A stretch of 38,042 nucleotides of DNA, from contig JAGUYV010000085.1 in assembly GCA_020061125.1 (NCBI GenBank), positions 1-38,042 on the forward strand, in the 5' to 3' direction. The translations under genes were made by a program, and so were the position numbers. This document shows, piece by piece, positions 18,935 to 27,863 of the stretch. This DNA is from a bacterium (GTDB lineage Bacteria; UBP15; UBA6099; DSWB01). The notes beneath the pieces were generated by a model. That model did not search any database. It was not told the DNA's origin and was given only the letters and a program-made list of their open reading frames with translations. Numbering within the stretch: the stretch's first letter is position 1; every line of letters begins with the position of its first letter.

Positions 18935-19933
18935 CTATCCGCCGCCCGCCTGTGATACGGCCTGCTTGGCCAGCTCCGGAGATAACCCGTCGTAAATGGC
19001 GTCAAGCAGATCAATGACGGCCAGAGGCTGAACATTGGCCTGTGCGGCCGCGGCCTGTGCGCTCTGGTTGAGAATCTGATTGCGCGACAGGCCCGTGATT
19101 TCATCGGCGAAGTCCGCATCCTCGACGCGCGACTTGCCTGCGGCGATGTTGATGTACTGGGCCTGAATGTCCTGTAGCGTGTGCTGGAGTTGGCGGTCTT
19201 GCACGCCCAGGCGCGCTCGGATGTCGCTGATGATATTCAGCTTGTCGTCGGACAGCGTGAGCAGGCTCTTGGCCTGATTCAGATACCCGTCTGCGTCCAT
19301 GAGGCCGTTGATGTTGTCCCAGGGAGGCACGCCCACGCCCAGGAAAAAGTCCGTGAAGGTCTGCCTGATGTCGTCAATGAAAATCTCGATTCTGTGAGTG
19401 GAGTCCGCGTCCGGCCCTACCTGCAGACACTCGCCGAATTCAAAGGAATCGTTGAACACCGGCTTTTCGCCGAATTCGGCGAATGGCTTGACCTTGTTGA
19501 AGAATTCGTCCTCGTCGCGCGTCATGACCCACAGGTGATACCCCATGGTGAGGATTTCCTTGTAGAGCCGGTTCATGTCGCTCGGGATGAGGTCGTTGGC
19601 GTTCTGCCCCGGATGCACGCTCAAGGCGGCCTGGTTGCTCATGCGCACGGACAGATCCCGGATGTTCAGAAGAACATTCTGGATGTCGTCCAGGTATCCA
19701 TCTACATAGCGGATGAGATTGATGCCGTCCTGAATGTTGTGCATGTTCACGAGCAGGCCGTTGACCTGGGCCTGCATGCCCTTGCTGATGGCAAGGCCCG
19801 AGGGGTCGTCCTGTCCGCGATTGATGCGCAGCCCGGATGCCATGCGTTCGGTTCTCTGCGAGAACTCGAGATTGAGCTGGCGCATGCGTTCGTGGGCGTC
19901 CAGGGCATAGAGGTTCGTGTTGATGCCCAGCAT
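18935..19933 (-). CDS. Flagellin (atypical, inserted central region)
   Basis: MLGINTNLYALDAHERMRQLNLEFSQRTERMASGLRINRGQDDPSGLAISKGM; AAGKSRVEDADFADEITGLSRNQILNQSAQAAAAQANVQP. Confidence 0.92.
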   Translation of the reverse strand: MLGINTNLYALDAHERMRQLNLEFSQRTERMASGLRINRGQDDPSGLAISKGMQAQVNGLLVNMHNIQDGINLIRYVDGYLDDIQNVLLNIRDLSVRMSNQAALSVHPGQNANDLIPSDMNRLYKEILTMGYHLWVMTRDEDEFFNKVKPFAEFGEKPVFNDSFEFGECLQVGPDADSTHRIEIFIDDIRQTFTDFFLGVGVPPWDNINGLMDADGYLNQAKSLLTLSDDKLNIISDIRARLGVQDRQLQHTLQDIQAQYINIAAGKSRVEDADFADEITGLSRNQILNQSAQAAAAQANVQPLAVIDLLDAIYDGLSPELAKQAVSQAGGG

Positions 19934-19936
19934 GGC

Positions 19937-19952
19937 TTTACCTCCCTGTAAA
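19937..19952 (-). promoter_or_regulatory. Hairpin holding the flagellin-1 Shine-Dalgarno in its loop (candidate CsrA site)
   Basis: Minus-strand TTTAC-AGGGAG-GTAAA immediately before GCCATG. Confidence 0.5.
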
Positions 19953-20057
19953 TCTGAAAGCGAACTCCATTTCGCCTGTGGCGCATCAGCCTGTGCGGAT
20001 GTGCGCCGCAAGGCTTGCGTCTTTTGCCGGAATTGAAGTGTCCTGCCGCAGATCCTC

Positions 20058-20078
20058 CCGAAGGCCTCATGCCTTCGG
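20058..20078 (-). promoter_or_regulatory. Hairpin in flagellin-1 leader
   Basis: Perfect CCGAAGGC-ATGAG-GCCTTCGG on minus strand. Confidence 0.5.
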
Positions 20079-20211
20079 AAACAGATTGTTCAGCAAATGT
20101 CTTCCCGGCCTGTTCTGTTGCTGCTGCAATGCTGAAGAAAGAATCGCCGCGTCCAGCGGTGCATTCCCGCTCCGGCATGGGGCCATCGCGTATGCTACAG
20201 CCTTGCCTGTA

Positions 20212-20239
20212 TTATCGGACTACTTAAAGTAAAACTTGA
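20212..20239 (-). promoter_or_regulatory. Sigma28-like promoter for flagellin 1
   Basis: Minus strand TCAAGTTT-N12-TCCGATAA versus consensus TAAAGTTT-N11-GCCGATAA. Confidence 0.65.
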
Positions 20240-20311
20240 GATAAAATTAAAAATATTCTATTAATAAAGCCAATTTTTATTAAAGTGAATTGTCAGGTGC
20301 AAAGCAGCAAA

Positions 20312-20333
20312 GCCCGCCCCCGGAGGGACGGGC
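20312..20333 (-). terminator. Probable terminator of flagellin gene 2
   Basis: Minus strand GCCCG-TCCCTCCGGGGG-CGGGC followed by TTTGCTGCTTT. Confidence 0.5.
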
Positions 20334-20382
20334 CGTATTGCTGAATGTGTTATTGCGTTGGGGTGGTGATGTGTGTTGCGCG

Positions 20383-21270
20383 TCAGCGCAGGAGCTGCAG
20401 GATGCTCTGGGGCTGCGCGTTTGCCTGGGCCAGGATGGCGGTGCCGCTCTGCTGGAGAATCTGCAGGCGTGTGAACTCGGAGATCTCCGTGGCCATGTCC
20501 GCGTCCCAGATGCGGCTCTTGGCGGCCGATATGTTGATGTCTTCGGCCTTGAGGTCGTCAATGATGTGGCCCAGGCGGCGTTCCTGGATGCCCAGGGAAG
20601 CCCTGATGTCGCTGACATAATTGATTGCGCTGTTGATGTAGTCAATGGCGACCCAGGCCATGGACAGCGCGCCGGCGCCGGCGTGGTTGCTGATCATGAG
20701 GCTGCCTGCATTGAGGAAGTTCGCGCCTCTGGTGCCGCTGATCATGAACAGTCCGCTGTTGTTCACGACATCAATTTCGATGGTCAGCCGATAGTTGGTT
20801 CCATTGTCTGGTCCGATTTGAAGCATCTGCGCATTTGTGCTCATGTAGCCGCCGGAGAAAAGCACCTTGGTGTTGAAAGTGACGGCTTGCGCCTTGCGCT
20901 GGAGTTCGTCTTTCAGGCTGCGCAGTTCCTGATTGATGCGCATGATGTCGCGGCTGGTGAGGGTGGCTTCGTTGGCCGCGCGCACGGCGAGGTCGCGCAT
21001 GCGCATCAGGATGTCGTGGGTCTCGGCCAGGGCGCCGTCCGCCGTGTGGATCAGGCTGATGCCGTCTTCGCCGTTCATGACCGCGGTGCGGATGCCGCCG
21101 ATCTGGGCCTCCATGCCCTTGGCGATGGCCAGTCCGGACGGGTCGTCCGCGCCCTTGTTGATGCGCAGACCCGAGGACAGCCTTTCCAGGGACTGTTTCA
21201 GCCCCAGGTTTGTCAATCTCAAGTTGTTGAGACCGATCAGTGCCGAGATGTTTGTGTTGATGATTGCCAT
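20383..21270 (-). CDS. Flagellin
   Basis: MAIINTNISALIGLNNLRLTNLGLKQSLERLSSGLRINKGADDPSGLAIAKGM; C-terminal ILQQSGTAILAQANAQPQSILQLLR. Confidence 0.95.
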   Translation of the reverse strand: MAIINTNISALIGLNNLRLTNLGLKQSLERLSSGLRINKGADDPSGLAIAKGMEAQIGGIRTAVMNGEDGISLIHTADGALAETHDILMRMRDLAVRAANEATLTSRDIMRINQELRSLKDELQRKAQAVTFNTKVLFSGGYMSTNAQMLQIGPDNGTNYRLTIEIDVVNNSGLFMISGTRGANFLNAGSLMISNHAGAGALSMAWVAIDYINSAINYVSDIRASLGIQERRLGHIIDDLKAEDINISAAKSRIWDADMATEISEFTRLQILQQSGTAILAQANAQPQSILQLLR

Positions 21271-21298
21271 TTTCTTAATCCTCCCTGATTGGAGTGCT

Positions 21299-21316
21299 CC
21301 GGACCTCCATGTCCGG
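21299..21316 (-). promoter_or_regulatory. Hairpin in flagellin-2 leader with AUGGAG loop (candidate CsrA site)
   Basis: Minus strand CCGGAC-ATGGAG-GTCCGG, ~30 nt upstream of ATG. Confidence 0.45.
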
Positions 21317-21350
21317 TACCATGCTTGAGTCGTCTATGACTTCACTGGAT

Positions 21351-21378
21351 ACATCGTCAAATTTGTCCCAAACCTTTA
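21351..21378 (-). promoter_or_regulatory. Sigma28-like promoter for flagellin 2
   Basis: Minus strand TAAAGGTT-N12-GACGATGT; same 12-nt spacing as flagellin 1. Confidence 0.5.
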
Positions 21379-21553
21379 GCTTTTTCCACAAAAAAAAGGC
21401 GCATCATTCTTGGGACGCGCGAAAAATCGCTTCATAAATGAAATATTTACTTAAAGTGAATTCATGAAAATCTGTCTCATATTGCGCGGAATCCGCACAC
21501 TTGCATAAAAATCCAGTGATTCCGTGGGTGTTTTCCGATGCGGATTATGCGGA

Positions 21554-21886
21554 TTATCTGGATTCGGGCAGATAGTCCGGGCGCACCGGGGCGAAAACTT
21601 CCACGGCCAGCGAGTCTTCGAGGATCCGCGCACCGTGTTCCACATCTCCGGGGATGCACCATGTGTCTCCGGGGCCTGCTTCAAACTCGTCCTGTCCCAC
21701 CAGCAGCACAATGCGGCCGTAAATCAAAATACCGGTCTGTTCGTAAGGATGGCTGTGCCGGGGCAGTTCATGCCCTCCGCGCAGCCGGAACTCGGTCATG
21801 AGCGTCTTGTCTCCGTACACCGGGGTCTTGCGCTCCACACCATCAAATACCTTTATATATCCATGGTCCGTTTTTTTCTGAAACAT
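21554..21886 (-). CDS. Small cupin-domain protein
   Basis: GHELPRHSHPYEQTGILIYGRIVLLVGQDEFEAGPGDTWCIPGDVEHGA. Confidence 0.85.
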   Translation of the reverse strand: MFQKKTDHGYIKVFDGVERKTPVYGDKTLMTEFRLRGGHELPRHSHPYEQTGILIYGRIVLLVGQDEFEAGPGDTWCIPGDVEHGARILEDSLAVEVFAPVRPDYLPESR

Positions 21887-22040
21887 GCTTTTCCCTCCAG
21901 CGGTCTTTGGGGTATTGTGCGGCATTGTCAAGCAAACGGCATGAAACAACATTCGTTGATATGACATTTATTATATGCCTGTTCAATGTTTGTTAAAATA
22001 AACAATGTTTTTTGATTTCTAAAAAATATAATCAATTTAC

Positions 22041-22069
22041 TTGATATTATAGCACGCAACTAATATAAT
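22041..22069 (+). promoter_or_regulatory. Sigma70-like promoter upstream of clpB
   Basis: TTGATA-N17-TATAAT. Confidence 0.6.
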
Positions 22070-22153
22070 AAAAATGTAAATGCGGCATAGTGCTCAAACT
22101 GCATTCAGTTTGCCGCTGGTTGTGTTCGTTATTTGCGGGAGGATCATAAAGCC

Positions 22154-24736
22154 ATGAGACTCGATAAATTTACCATCAAATCCCAGGAGGCGCTGGGCGC
22201 GGCGCAATCCCTGGCTGCGGAGCGCGCTCACCAGCAAATAGAAAAAGATCATTTATTATTGGCCCTGCTTGACCAGGAGGACGGAATCGTGCGACCCCTG
22301 CTGCAAAAGCTTGAAGTCAACATTTCCGAACTCCGGTCCCGTGTGGCGGCCTTGGTGGATCAATTCCCGCAGGTGAGCGGCGCGGCTGTGGAGCCTTACA
22401 TTTCCGCGAATCTGAAAAAAGTGTTGGACGAAGCGCTCAAGCATGCCTCCCAGATGCGCGACGAGTTCGTGAGTTGCGAACATCTGCTTATGGCCATTGC
22501 GTCGGACAATTCCGGAGTGCTGCCTGCGGTTCTGAAGGAATTCCGGATTACGCAAGACACGGCGCTGGCCGCGCTGGCCAGCGTTCGCGGCAGTCAGCGC
22601 GTCACGGACCAGAACCCCGAGGACAAGTATCAGGCGCTGACCCGGTACTGCGTGGATCTCACGGACCTGGCCCGGCGCGGCAAGCTCGACCCGGTCATTG
22701 GCCGCGACGAGCAAATCAGGCGTGTGACCCAGGTTTTGAGCCGCCGCACAAAAAACAATCCTGTGCTGATCGGTGAACCCGGCACGGGCAAGACCGCCAT
22801 CGCCGAGGGGCTGGCGCGGCGCATTGTGGACGGCGATGTGCCCGAGGGCCTCAAGAGCAAGCGCGTGCTCGCGCTCGACATGGGCGCGCTCGTTGCGGGC
22901 GCCAAGTACCGCGGCGAGTTCGAGGATCGGCTCAAGGCCGTTCTCAAGGAAATCGAGGAAGCGCAGGGCGGGATCATTCTGTTCATAGACGAGATGCACA
23001 CCATCGTGGGCGCGGGCAAAGCCGAGGGGTCCATGGACGCGGGCAATATGCTCAAGCCGGCCCTTGCGCGCGGTGAGCTGCGGTGCATCGGCGCAACCAC
23101 CCTGGACGAGTACCGCAAACATGTGGAAAAGGACGCGGCCCTGGAGCGGCGCTTCCAGCCCGTGCTCGTGGACGAGCCGTCAGTCGAGGACACCATCTCG
23201 ATTCTTCGCGGTCTCAAGGAGCGCTACGAAGTGCACCACGGCGTACGCATCAAGGACAGCGCCATCGTGGCCGCAGCCGTGTTGTCGAACCGCTACATCG
23301 CGGACCGGTTCCTGCCGGATAAGGCCATTGACCTCATTGATGAAGCCGCCAGCAAACTGCGTATCGAGATAGATAGCATGCCCCGGGAGATAGACGATGT
23401 GGAGCGGCGCATGCGCCAGCTCGAGATCGAGCGCCAGGCGTTGAACAAGGAAAAAGACGCGGAGTCCCGCGACCGCCTGGAGCGTATCGAGAGTGAACTG
23501 GCCGGGTTGCGCGAAAAAGGCGGCGCCCTGCGCGCGCGATGGAGCAACGAGAAATCCATCATCGAGCAAATTCGCGCGGTCAAGGAGAATATGGACCGCG
23601 CGCGCACCGAGGCCGAGAGCGCCGAGCGCGCGGGCGACCTGCAGCGCGTGGCCGAGTTGCGCTATGGCTCACTGGCCGGCTTGGAGCGCGAACTCCAGGA
23701 ATTGAATGAACGCCTGGCTTCCCTGCAACAGGAATCCTCCATGCTCAAGGAAGAAGTGGACGACGAGGATGTGGCCGAAGTGGTGAGCCGATGGACCGGG
23801 ATTCCGGTGTCCCGCATGCTCGAAAGCGAGACGCAGAAACTGCTGCGTATGGAGTCCGCGCTGTCGGAGCGCGTGGTGGGGCAGCAGGCCGCGCTCGAGG
23901 CCGTGAGCAACAGTGTGCGCCGCGCGCGCGCGGGCCTGCAGGACCCCGCGCGCCCCATCGGCAGCTTCATTTTCCTTGGCCCCACGGGCGTGGGCAAAAC
24001 CGAGACCGCGCGCGCCCTGGCCGAATTCCTGTTCGATGACGAGCGCGCCATGATCCGGCTGGACATGAGCGAGTACATGGAAAAGCACAGCGTGAGCCGT
24101 CTCATTGGCGCGCCCCCGGGTTATGTGGGTTACGACCAGGGCGGGGCGCTCACCGAAGCCGTGCGCCGCAGGCCTTATTCCGTGCTGCTGTTCGATGAAA
24201 TTGAAAAAGCGCACCCGGATGTGTTCAACGCGCTGTTGCAGATTCTGGACGACGGGCGGCTCACCGACGGGCAGGGCCGCACCGTGGATTTCAAGAACAC
24301 CATCATCATCATGACCAGCAACATCGGGACGCAGTATCTGGAGCAACCGGACAACGGAGGCGAGGCTGTGCGCGAGCACATGATAGATGCGCTCAAACGC
24401 GCGTTCCGGCCCGAGTTCATCAACCGCATTGACGACATCGTGGTGTTCAACCGTCTGGGGCGTGAGGATCTGCGCCGCATCGTTGATCTGCAACTGGACC
24501 TGCTTCGCAAGCGGCTGCAGGAGCGCAAGATCACGCTCACGGCCACGGACGCGGCGCGAGACCTGCTGGCCGATCAGGGCTATGACCCGGTGTACGGTGC
24601 GCGGCCGCTCAAGCGGCTCATCCAGCGCGAGGTGCAGGACCCGCTGGCCGTGCGCCTGCTCTCCGGCGAGTTCCCCGAGGGCAGCACATTGACCGTGGAC
24701 GCGCGCGGCGTCAAGATCGTGTTCGATGCGAATTAG
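22154..24736 (+). CDS. clpB: ClpB disaggregase
   Basis: Two AAA+ modules ([29 protein letters not shown]), middle coiled-coil domain and N-terminal Clp_N repeats. Confidence 0.97.
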   Translation: MRLDKFTIKSQEALGAAQSLAAERAHQQIEKDHLLLALLDQEDGIVRPLLQKLEVNISELRSRVAALVDQFPQVSGAAVEPYISANLKKVLDEALKHASQMRDEFVSCEHLLMAIASDNSGVLPAVLKEFRITQDTALAALASVRGSQRVTDQNPEDKYQALTRYCVDLTDLARRGKLDPVIGRDEQIRRVTQVLSRRTKNNPVLIGEPGTGKTAIAEGLARRIVDGDVPEGLKSKRVLALDMGALVAGAKYRGEFEDRLKAVLKEIEEAQGGIILFIDEMHTIVGAGKAEGSMDAGNMLKPALARGELRCIGATTLDEYRKHVEKDAALERRFQPVLVDEPSVEDTISILRGLKERYEVHHGVRIKDSAIVAAAVLSNRYIADRFLPDKAIDLIDEAASKLRIEIDSMPREIDDVERRMRQLEIERQALNKEKDAESRDRLERIESELAGLREKGGALRARWSNEKSIIEQIRAVKENMDRARTEAESAERAGDLQRVAELRYGSLAGLERELQELNERLASLQQESSMLKEEVDDEDVAEVVSRWTGIPVSRMLESETQKLLRMESALSERVVGQQAALEAVSNSVRRARAGLQDPARPIGSFIFLGPTGVGKTETARALAEFLFDDERAMIRLDMSEYMEKHSVSRLIGAPPGYVGYDQGGALTEAVRRRPYSVLLFDEIEKAHPDVFNALLQILDDGRLTDGQGRTVDFKNTIIIMTSNIGTQYLEQPDNGGEAVREHMIDALKRAFRPEFINRIDDIVVFNRLGREDLRRIVDLQLDLLRKRLQERKITLTATDAARDLLADQGYDPVYGARPLKRLIQREVQDPLAVRLLSGEFPEGSTLTVDARGVKIVFDAN

Positions 24737-24769
24737 ATAGGTTGTTTTTCAAGATGGCAATCACGCAAA

Positions 24770-25753
24770 CTATGACACCTTGCGCGCGTACGCCAGCAGC
24801 TTGTATCCGAGCATGTTGTCCATGATGAAGTCCTCGAATTTGCGCCGCAGGTCGTCGGGCAGATCCAGGTCGTCGCCCCCGCGCTCGTCGTAATAGGGGT
24901 TTTTGTAGTTGAGGTAGGTGAGGATTTCCTGCACCTGATGAAGATGGGTTTCGGCGCGCACGACCTCGAATCCGGTCTGATCGAGCAGCGCGGACAGGGT
25001 GCGGATGTCGAAGTACCACAAGTGGTTGCGCCCTCCGAAGCAGGAGCAGTGGGAGCGCATGACGCGCGCGGACAGGGCGTCGCGGTTCGGCACCAGAATG
25101 GCGAGCACGCCGCCGGGCTTGAGCACTTGCGCGCATTGCTCAATTACATCGCGCGGGTCGGACACATGTTCGAGCACTTCCCAGAGGGTCACCACATCAA
25201 ATGATTCGGGGGAAAAATCCGCCTGATCCAGAAGCTGGGGCCGCACATCCAGGCCGTACGCCTCCACGGCGTGTTTCACGGCCTTGCGGTTCAGTTCCAG
25301 GCCCACGGTGTCCCACCCGCGCTGTTTGGCGATTTTCAGGAACAGGGCGATGGAGCAGCCCACATCGAGCACGCGACGGCCCGGTGTGAGTTCCTCCAGC
25401 TCCTCGCAGGCGCGCGTGAATTTGCTGATGTCGTATTCCTGCTCGCCCTGGCTCAACAGAACATCCACCCAGTAATCGAGCGAAGCGTTCATTTCATAGG
25501 ATTCGAGCAGCTTTTCAGTGGCGCACTGGGGGTTTACATACACCAGGCCGCACTCGCGGCAGCGCACGAAGGTGAACCCTTCCTTGGTGAAAACCGTTTC
25601 CGAATGGTCCGCCCGGCACACCGCGCAATCCACGGGCCGGTGCAGTTCCTTTTTGAGCATGCCGCATTCGTCCTGCAGCAGCTTGAGTTCCTTTTCCACC
25701 AGTTCCCAGTATTTGTGCCGGCCCGTGGACGCGGCGAAATCTTTTGTGGACAT
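24770..25753 (-). CDS. Class I SAM methyltransferase with N-terminal Cys-rich region
   Basis: CAVCRADHSETVFTKEGFTFVRCRECGLVYVNP; RRVLDVGCSIALFLKIAKQRGWDTVGLELN; SFDVVTLWEVLEHVSDP. Confidence 0.88.
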   Translation of the reverse strand: MSTKDFAASTGRHKYWELVEKELKLLQDECGMLKKELHRPVDCAVCRADHSETVFTKEGFTFVRCRECGLVYVNPQCATEKLLESYEMNASLDYWVDVLLSQGEQEYDISKFTRACEELEELTPGRRVLDVGCSIALFLKIAKQRGWDTVGLELNRKAVKHAVEAYGLDVRPQLLDQADFSPESFDVVTLWEVLEHVSDPRDVIEQCAQVLKPGGVLAILVPNRDALSARVMRSHCSCFGGRNHLWYFDIRTLSALLDQTGFEVVRAETHLHQVQEILTYLNYKNPYYDERGGDDLDLPDDLRRKFEDFIMDNMLGYKLLAYARKVS

Positions 25754-25809
25754 GTGAGCGGCTCCCTTGATTTGTTGTTGGTTCCGATGCCGTGATGCAG
25801 TGCGAAAGG

Positions 25810-25920
25810 ACACCGCGGAGACGAGGAGACGCGGAGGAAGATTTTTTATGCGCGGCCCGCGGCCGCGCACCCTGTGGCTCTCCGTGGCCTCTGTGGTTAC
25901 CCTTGTCTTGCGCCTCCGCC
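25810..25920. repeat. Intergenic imperfect inverted repeat with perfect 19-bp GC core
   Basis: Arms CACCGCGGAGACGAGGAGACGCGGAGG and (reverse complement) ACCACAGAGGCCACGGAGAGCCACAGGG flank GCGCGGCC-CGC-GGCCGCGC (25850-25868). Confidence 0.55.
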
Positions 25921-26046
25921 TTTCCTGCTTGCCTCGCGCTTGCTGTAGAAAATTATTGCCTTGAACGCGCCATAACTCAACCGCCGCGCCAATTCCATCC
26001 CGCCTGCGGGTTGCGCGCCTGAAACTTTTTTTCACTTAACCGGGTT

Positions 26047-26078
26047 TTCACAATGATCGGGATAGTGATACACTATCC
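26047..26078 (+). promoter_or_regulatory. Ferritin promoter with overlapping 19-bp perfect palindrome
   Basis: TTCACA-N16-TACACT; GGATAGTG-ATA-CACTATCC at 26060-26078 covers the -10. Confidence 0.5.
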
Positions 26079-26119
26079 ACAAGTGATTCAATGCATTCAC
26101 GGGTCGGGAGGAATATGTC

Positions 26120-26638
26120 ATGCTTTGCAAACCCCTTGAAAAAGCGCTTAATGAACAAATCAAAAACGAGCTTTATTCGAGTTATCTGTATCTTGCCATG
26201 TCGTCGTGGTTCAGCGCCAACGACTTAAAAGGCATGGCGCAATGGATGCTCATACAGGCCAAAGAAGAAGATCTGCACGCCATGAAGTTTTTCGATTATG
26301 TGCTGGAACATGGCAACCGCGTGGATCTCAAGGCTCTGGACCAGCCGCCCAGCGAGTTCAAATCCCCGCTGGACATCTTCGAGCAGGCATACCGGCACGA
26401 GCAGAAGGTGACCAAGAACATCCGGGACCTGGTCTCGCTTGCGCGTGAGCACAACGATCACGCCACCGAGTCGTTCCTGGCCTGGTATTCGCTGGAGCAG
26501 GTCGAGGAAGAAGCCAGCGCGGACGATGTGGTGCAGCAGCTCAAGCTGGTTGGGGACAAGGGAAACGGGCTGCTCATGCTCGACCGGCTGCTCGGCCAGA
26601 GAGTGTTTGTTCCGCCCGCTGCCGAGGGCGCAGCATAA
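26120..26638 (+). CDS. Bacterial non-heme ferritin
   Basis: LEKALNEQIKNELYSSYLYLAMSSWFSANDLKGMAQWMLIQAKEEDLHAMKFFDYVLEHG; LAWYSLEQVEEEA. Confidence 0.95.
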   Translation: MLCKPLEKALNEQIKNELYSSYLYLAMSSWFSANDLKGMAQWMLIQAKEEDLHAMKFFDYVLEHGNRVDLKALDQPPSEFKSPLDIFEQAYRHEQKVTKNIRDLVSLAREHNDHATESFLAWYSLEQVEEEASADDVVQQLKLVGDKGNGLLMLDRLLGQRVFVPPAAEGAA

Positions 26639-26683
26639 CCGGCCGCGTTCGCGCCGCCGCCATTCCGCCGAAAGGATCCGCCG

Positions 26684-27547
26684 ATGAAAGCTACCTTCTG
26701 GGGCGTAAGAGGCTCTATCCCTGTATCCGGCAAGAAGTATGTCAAGTACGGCGGCAGCACATTATGCACCGAGGTGCGCCTGGACAGCGGCGAACTTCTC
26801 ATCCTTGACGCGGGCACGGGCATTCGCCCCCTGGGCGTGAAGCTCATGAAGGAAAACCGGGTTCTTCACATGCACTTGCTGTTGAGCCACGGACACATGG
26901 ACCATGTGCAGGGTTTTCCATTCTTTGCTCCGGCATACATCCACAAAAACGATATCACCATATACGGCTGCCCCCAGGTGCCGGGACGCACTGTGGCGGA
27001 TTTCCTGTCCCGCCAGATGGGCGATGTCTATTTTCCCGTGGAATTCGACGGGCTGCCCGCAAGGCGCGAATATGTGAACCACTGCGCCATTTGCGGAAAT
27101 AGCGACAGCATCAAGATTGGCAAAGCCAGAATTTTCTCGATCGGCAACAACCACCCCGGCGGATCCATCTCGTACAAAATCGTCGAAAAAAAGAAATCAT
27201 TCATTTATATGACGGACAATGAACTGGGCAGCGCCGCGCCCGACGCCACCTCTATGGAGACCTTTGCGGAGTTCTGCAAGCACGCCGACATTCTGGTTCA
27301 CGACGCGCAGTACACGCCCAGGGAATACGCCACACGGACCAAAGGGTGGGGCCATTCCACTTACGAGCAATGCGCGCGCCTCGCGGCCATGGCCCAAGTC
27401 AAGACATTGGTTCTTTTCCACCACGACCCCGAGCACGACGACCGCGCCGTGGACGCCATGCTGGACAAAACCCGCATTCTGCTCAAGAAATTGGGAAGCC
27501 GCGCGCACTGCGTGTCCGCGCGTGAAGGCATGTCCCTCACACTCTGA
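26684..27547 (+). CDS. MBL-fold metallohydrolase, paralog 2
   Basis: MKATFWGVRGSIPVSGKKYVKYGGSTLCTEVRL, LLSHGHMDHVQGFPFFAPAY, LFHHDPEHDD. Confidence 0.88.
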   Translation: MKATFWGVRGSIPVSGKKYVKYGGSTLCTEVRLDSGELLILDAGTGIRPLGVKLMKENRVLHMHLLLSHGHMDHVQGFPFFAPAYIHKNDITIYGCPQVPGRTVADFLSRQMGDVYFPVEFDGLPARREYVNHCAICGNSDSIKIGKARIFSIGNNHPGGSISYKIVEKKKSFIYMTDNELGSAAPDATSMETFAEFCKHADILVHDAQYTPREYATRTKGWGHSTYEQCARLAAMAQVKTLVLFHHDPEHDDRAVDAMLDKTRILLKKLGSRAHCVSAREGMSLTL

Positions 27548-27660
27548 ACATTTTCAGCTATCAAGGAACCCCGCGCTTGCGCAGAGGGTTTGATTCTGCG
27601 GCCCCCGCGGGCCGCGCTCCCATCGGGGACAAAACACAGAAAACGGAGGCTTGAAAAACC

Positions 27661-27819
27661 ATGAGCAAGTACGAATGTCAGGCATGCGGCTACATCTACG
27701 ATCCCGCCAAGGGCGACCCGGACAGCGGCATCGCCCCCGGCACCGCGTTCGAAGATCTGCCCGATGACTGGGTCTGTCCCGTGTGCGGCGCGTCCAAGGA
27801 CGATTTCGAGAAGGTCTGA
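27661..27819 (+). CDS. Rubredoxin (52 aa)
   Basis: [52 protein letters not shown]; two CxxCG motifs. Missed by the ORF track. Confidence 0.96.
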   Translation: MSKYECQACGYIYDPAKGDPDSGIAPGTAFEDLPDDWVCPVCGASKDDFEKV

Positions 27820-27863
27820 CACAACAGCCAGAACAACGAAACATTCGCACGGAGGTACGCATC

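Noticed and set aside
21984-22010. CAATGTTT direct repeat upstream of clpB
   Set aside because: Only two 8-bp copies in highly AT-rich sequence; could easily be chance.
22041-22120. Possible CIRCE element upstream of clpB (TAGCAC ... GTGCTC)
   Set aside because: Spacing is far longer than the 9 nt of CIRCE (TTAGCACTC-N9-GAGTGCTAA) and the arms are incomplete.
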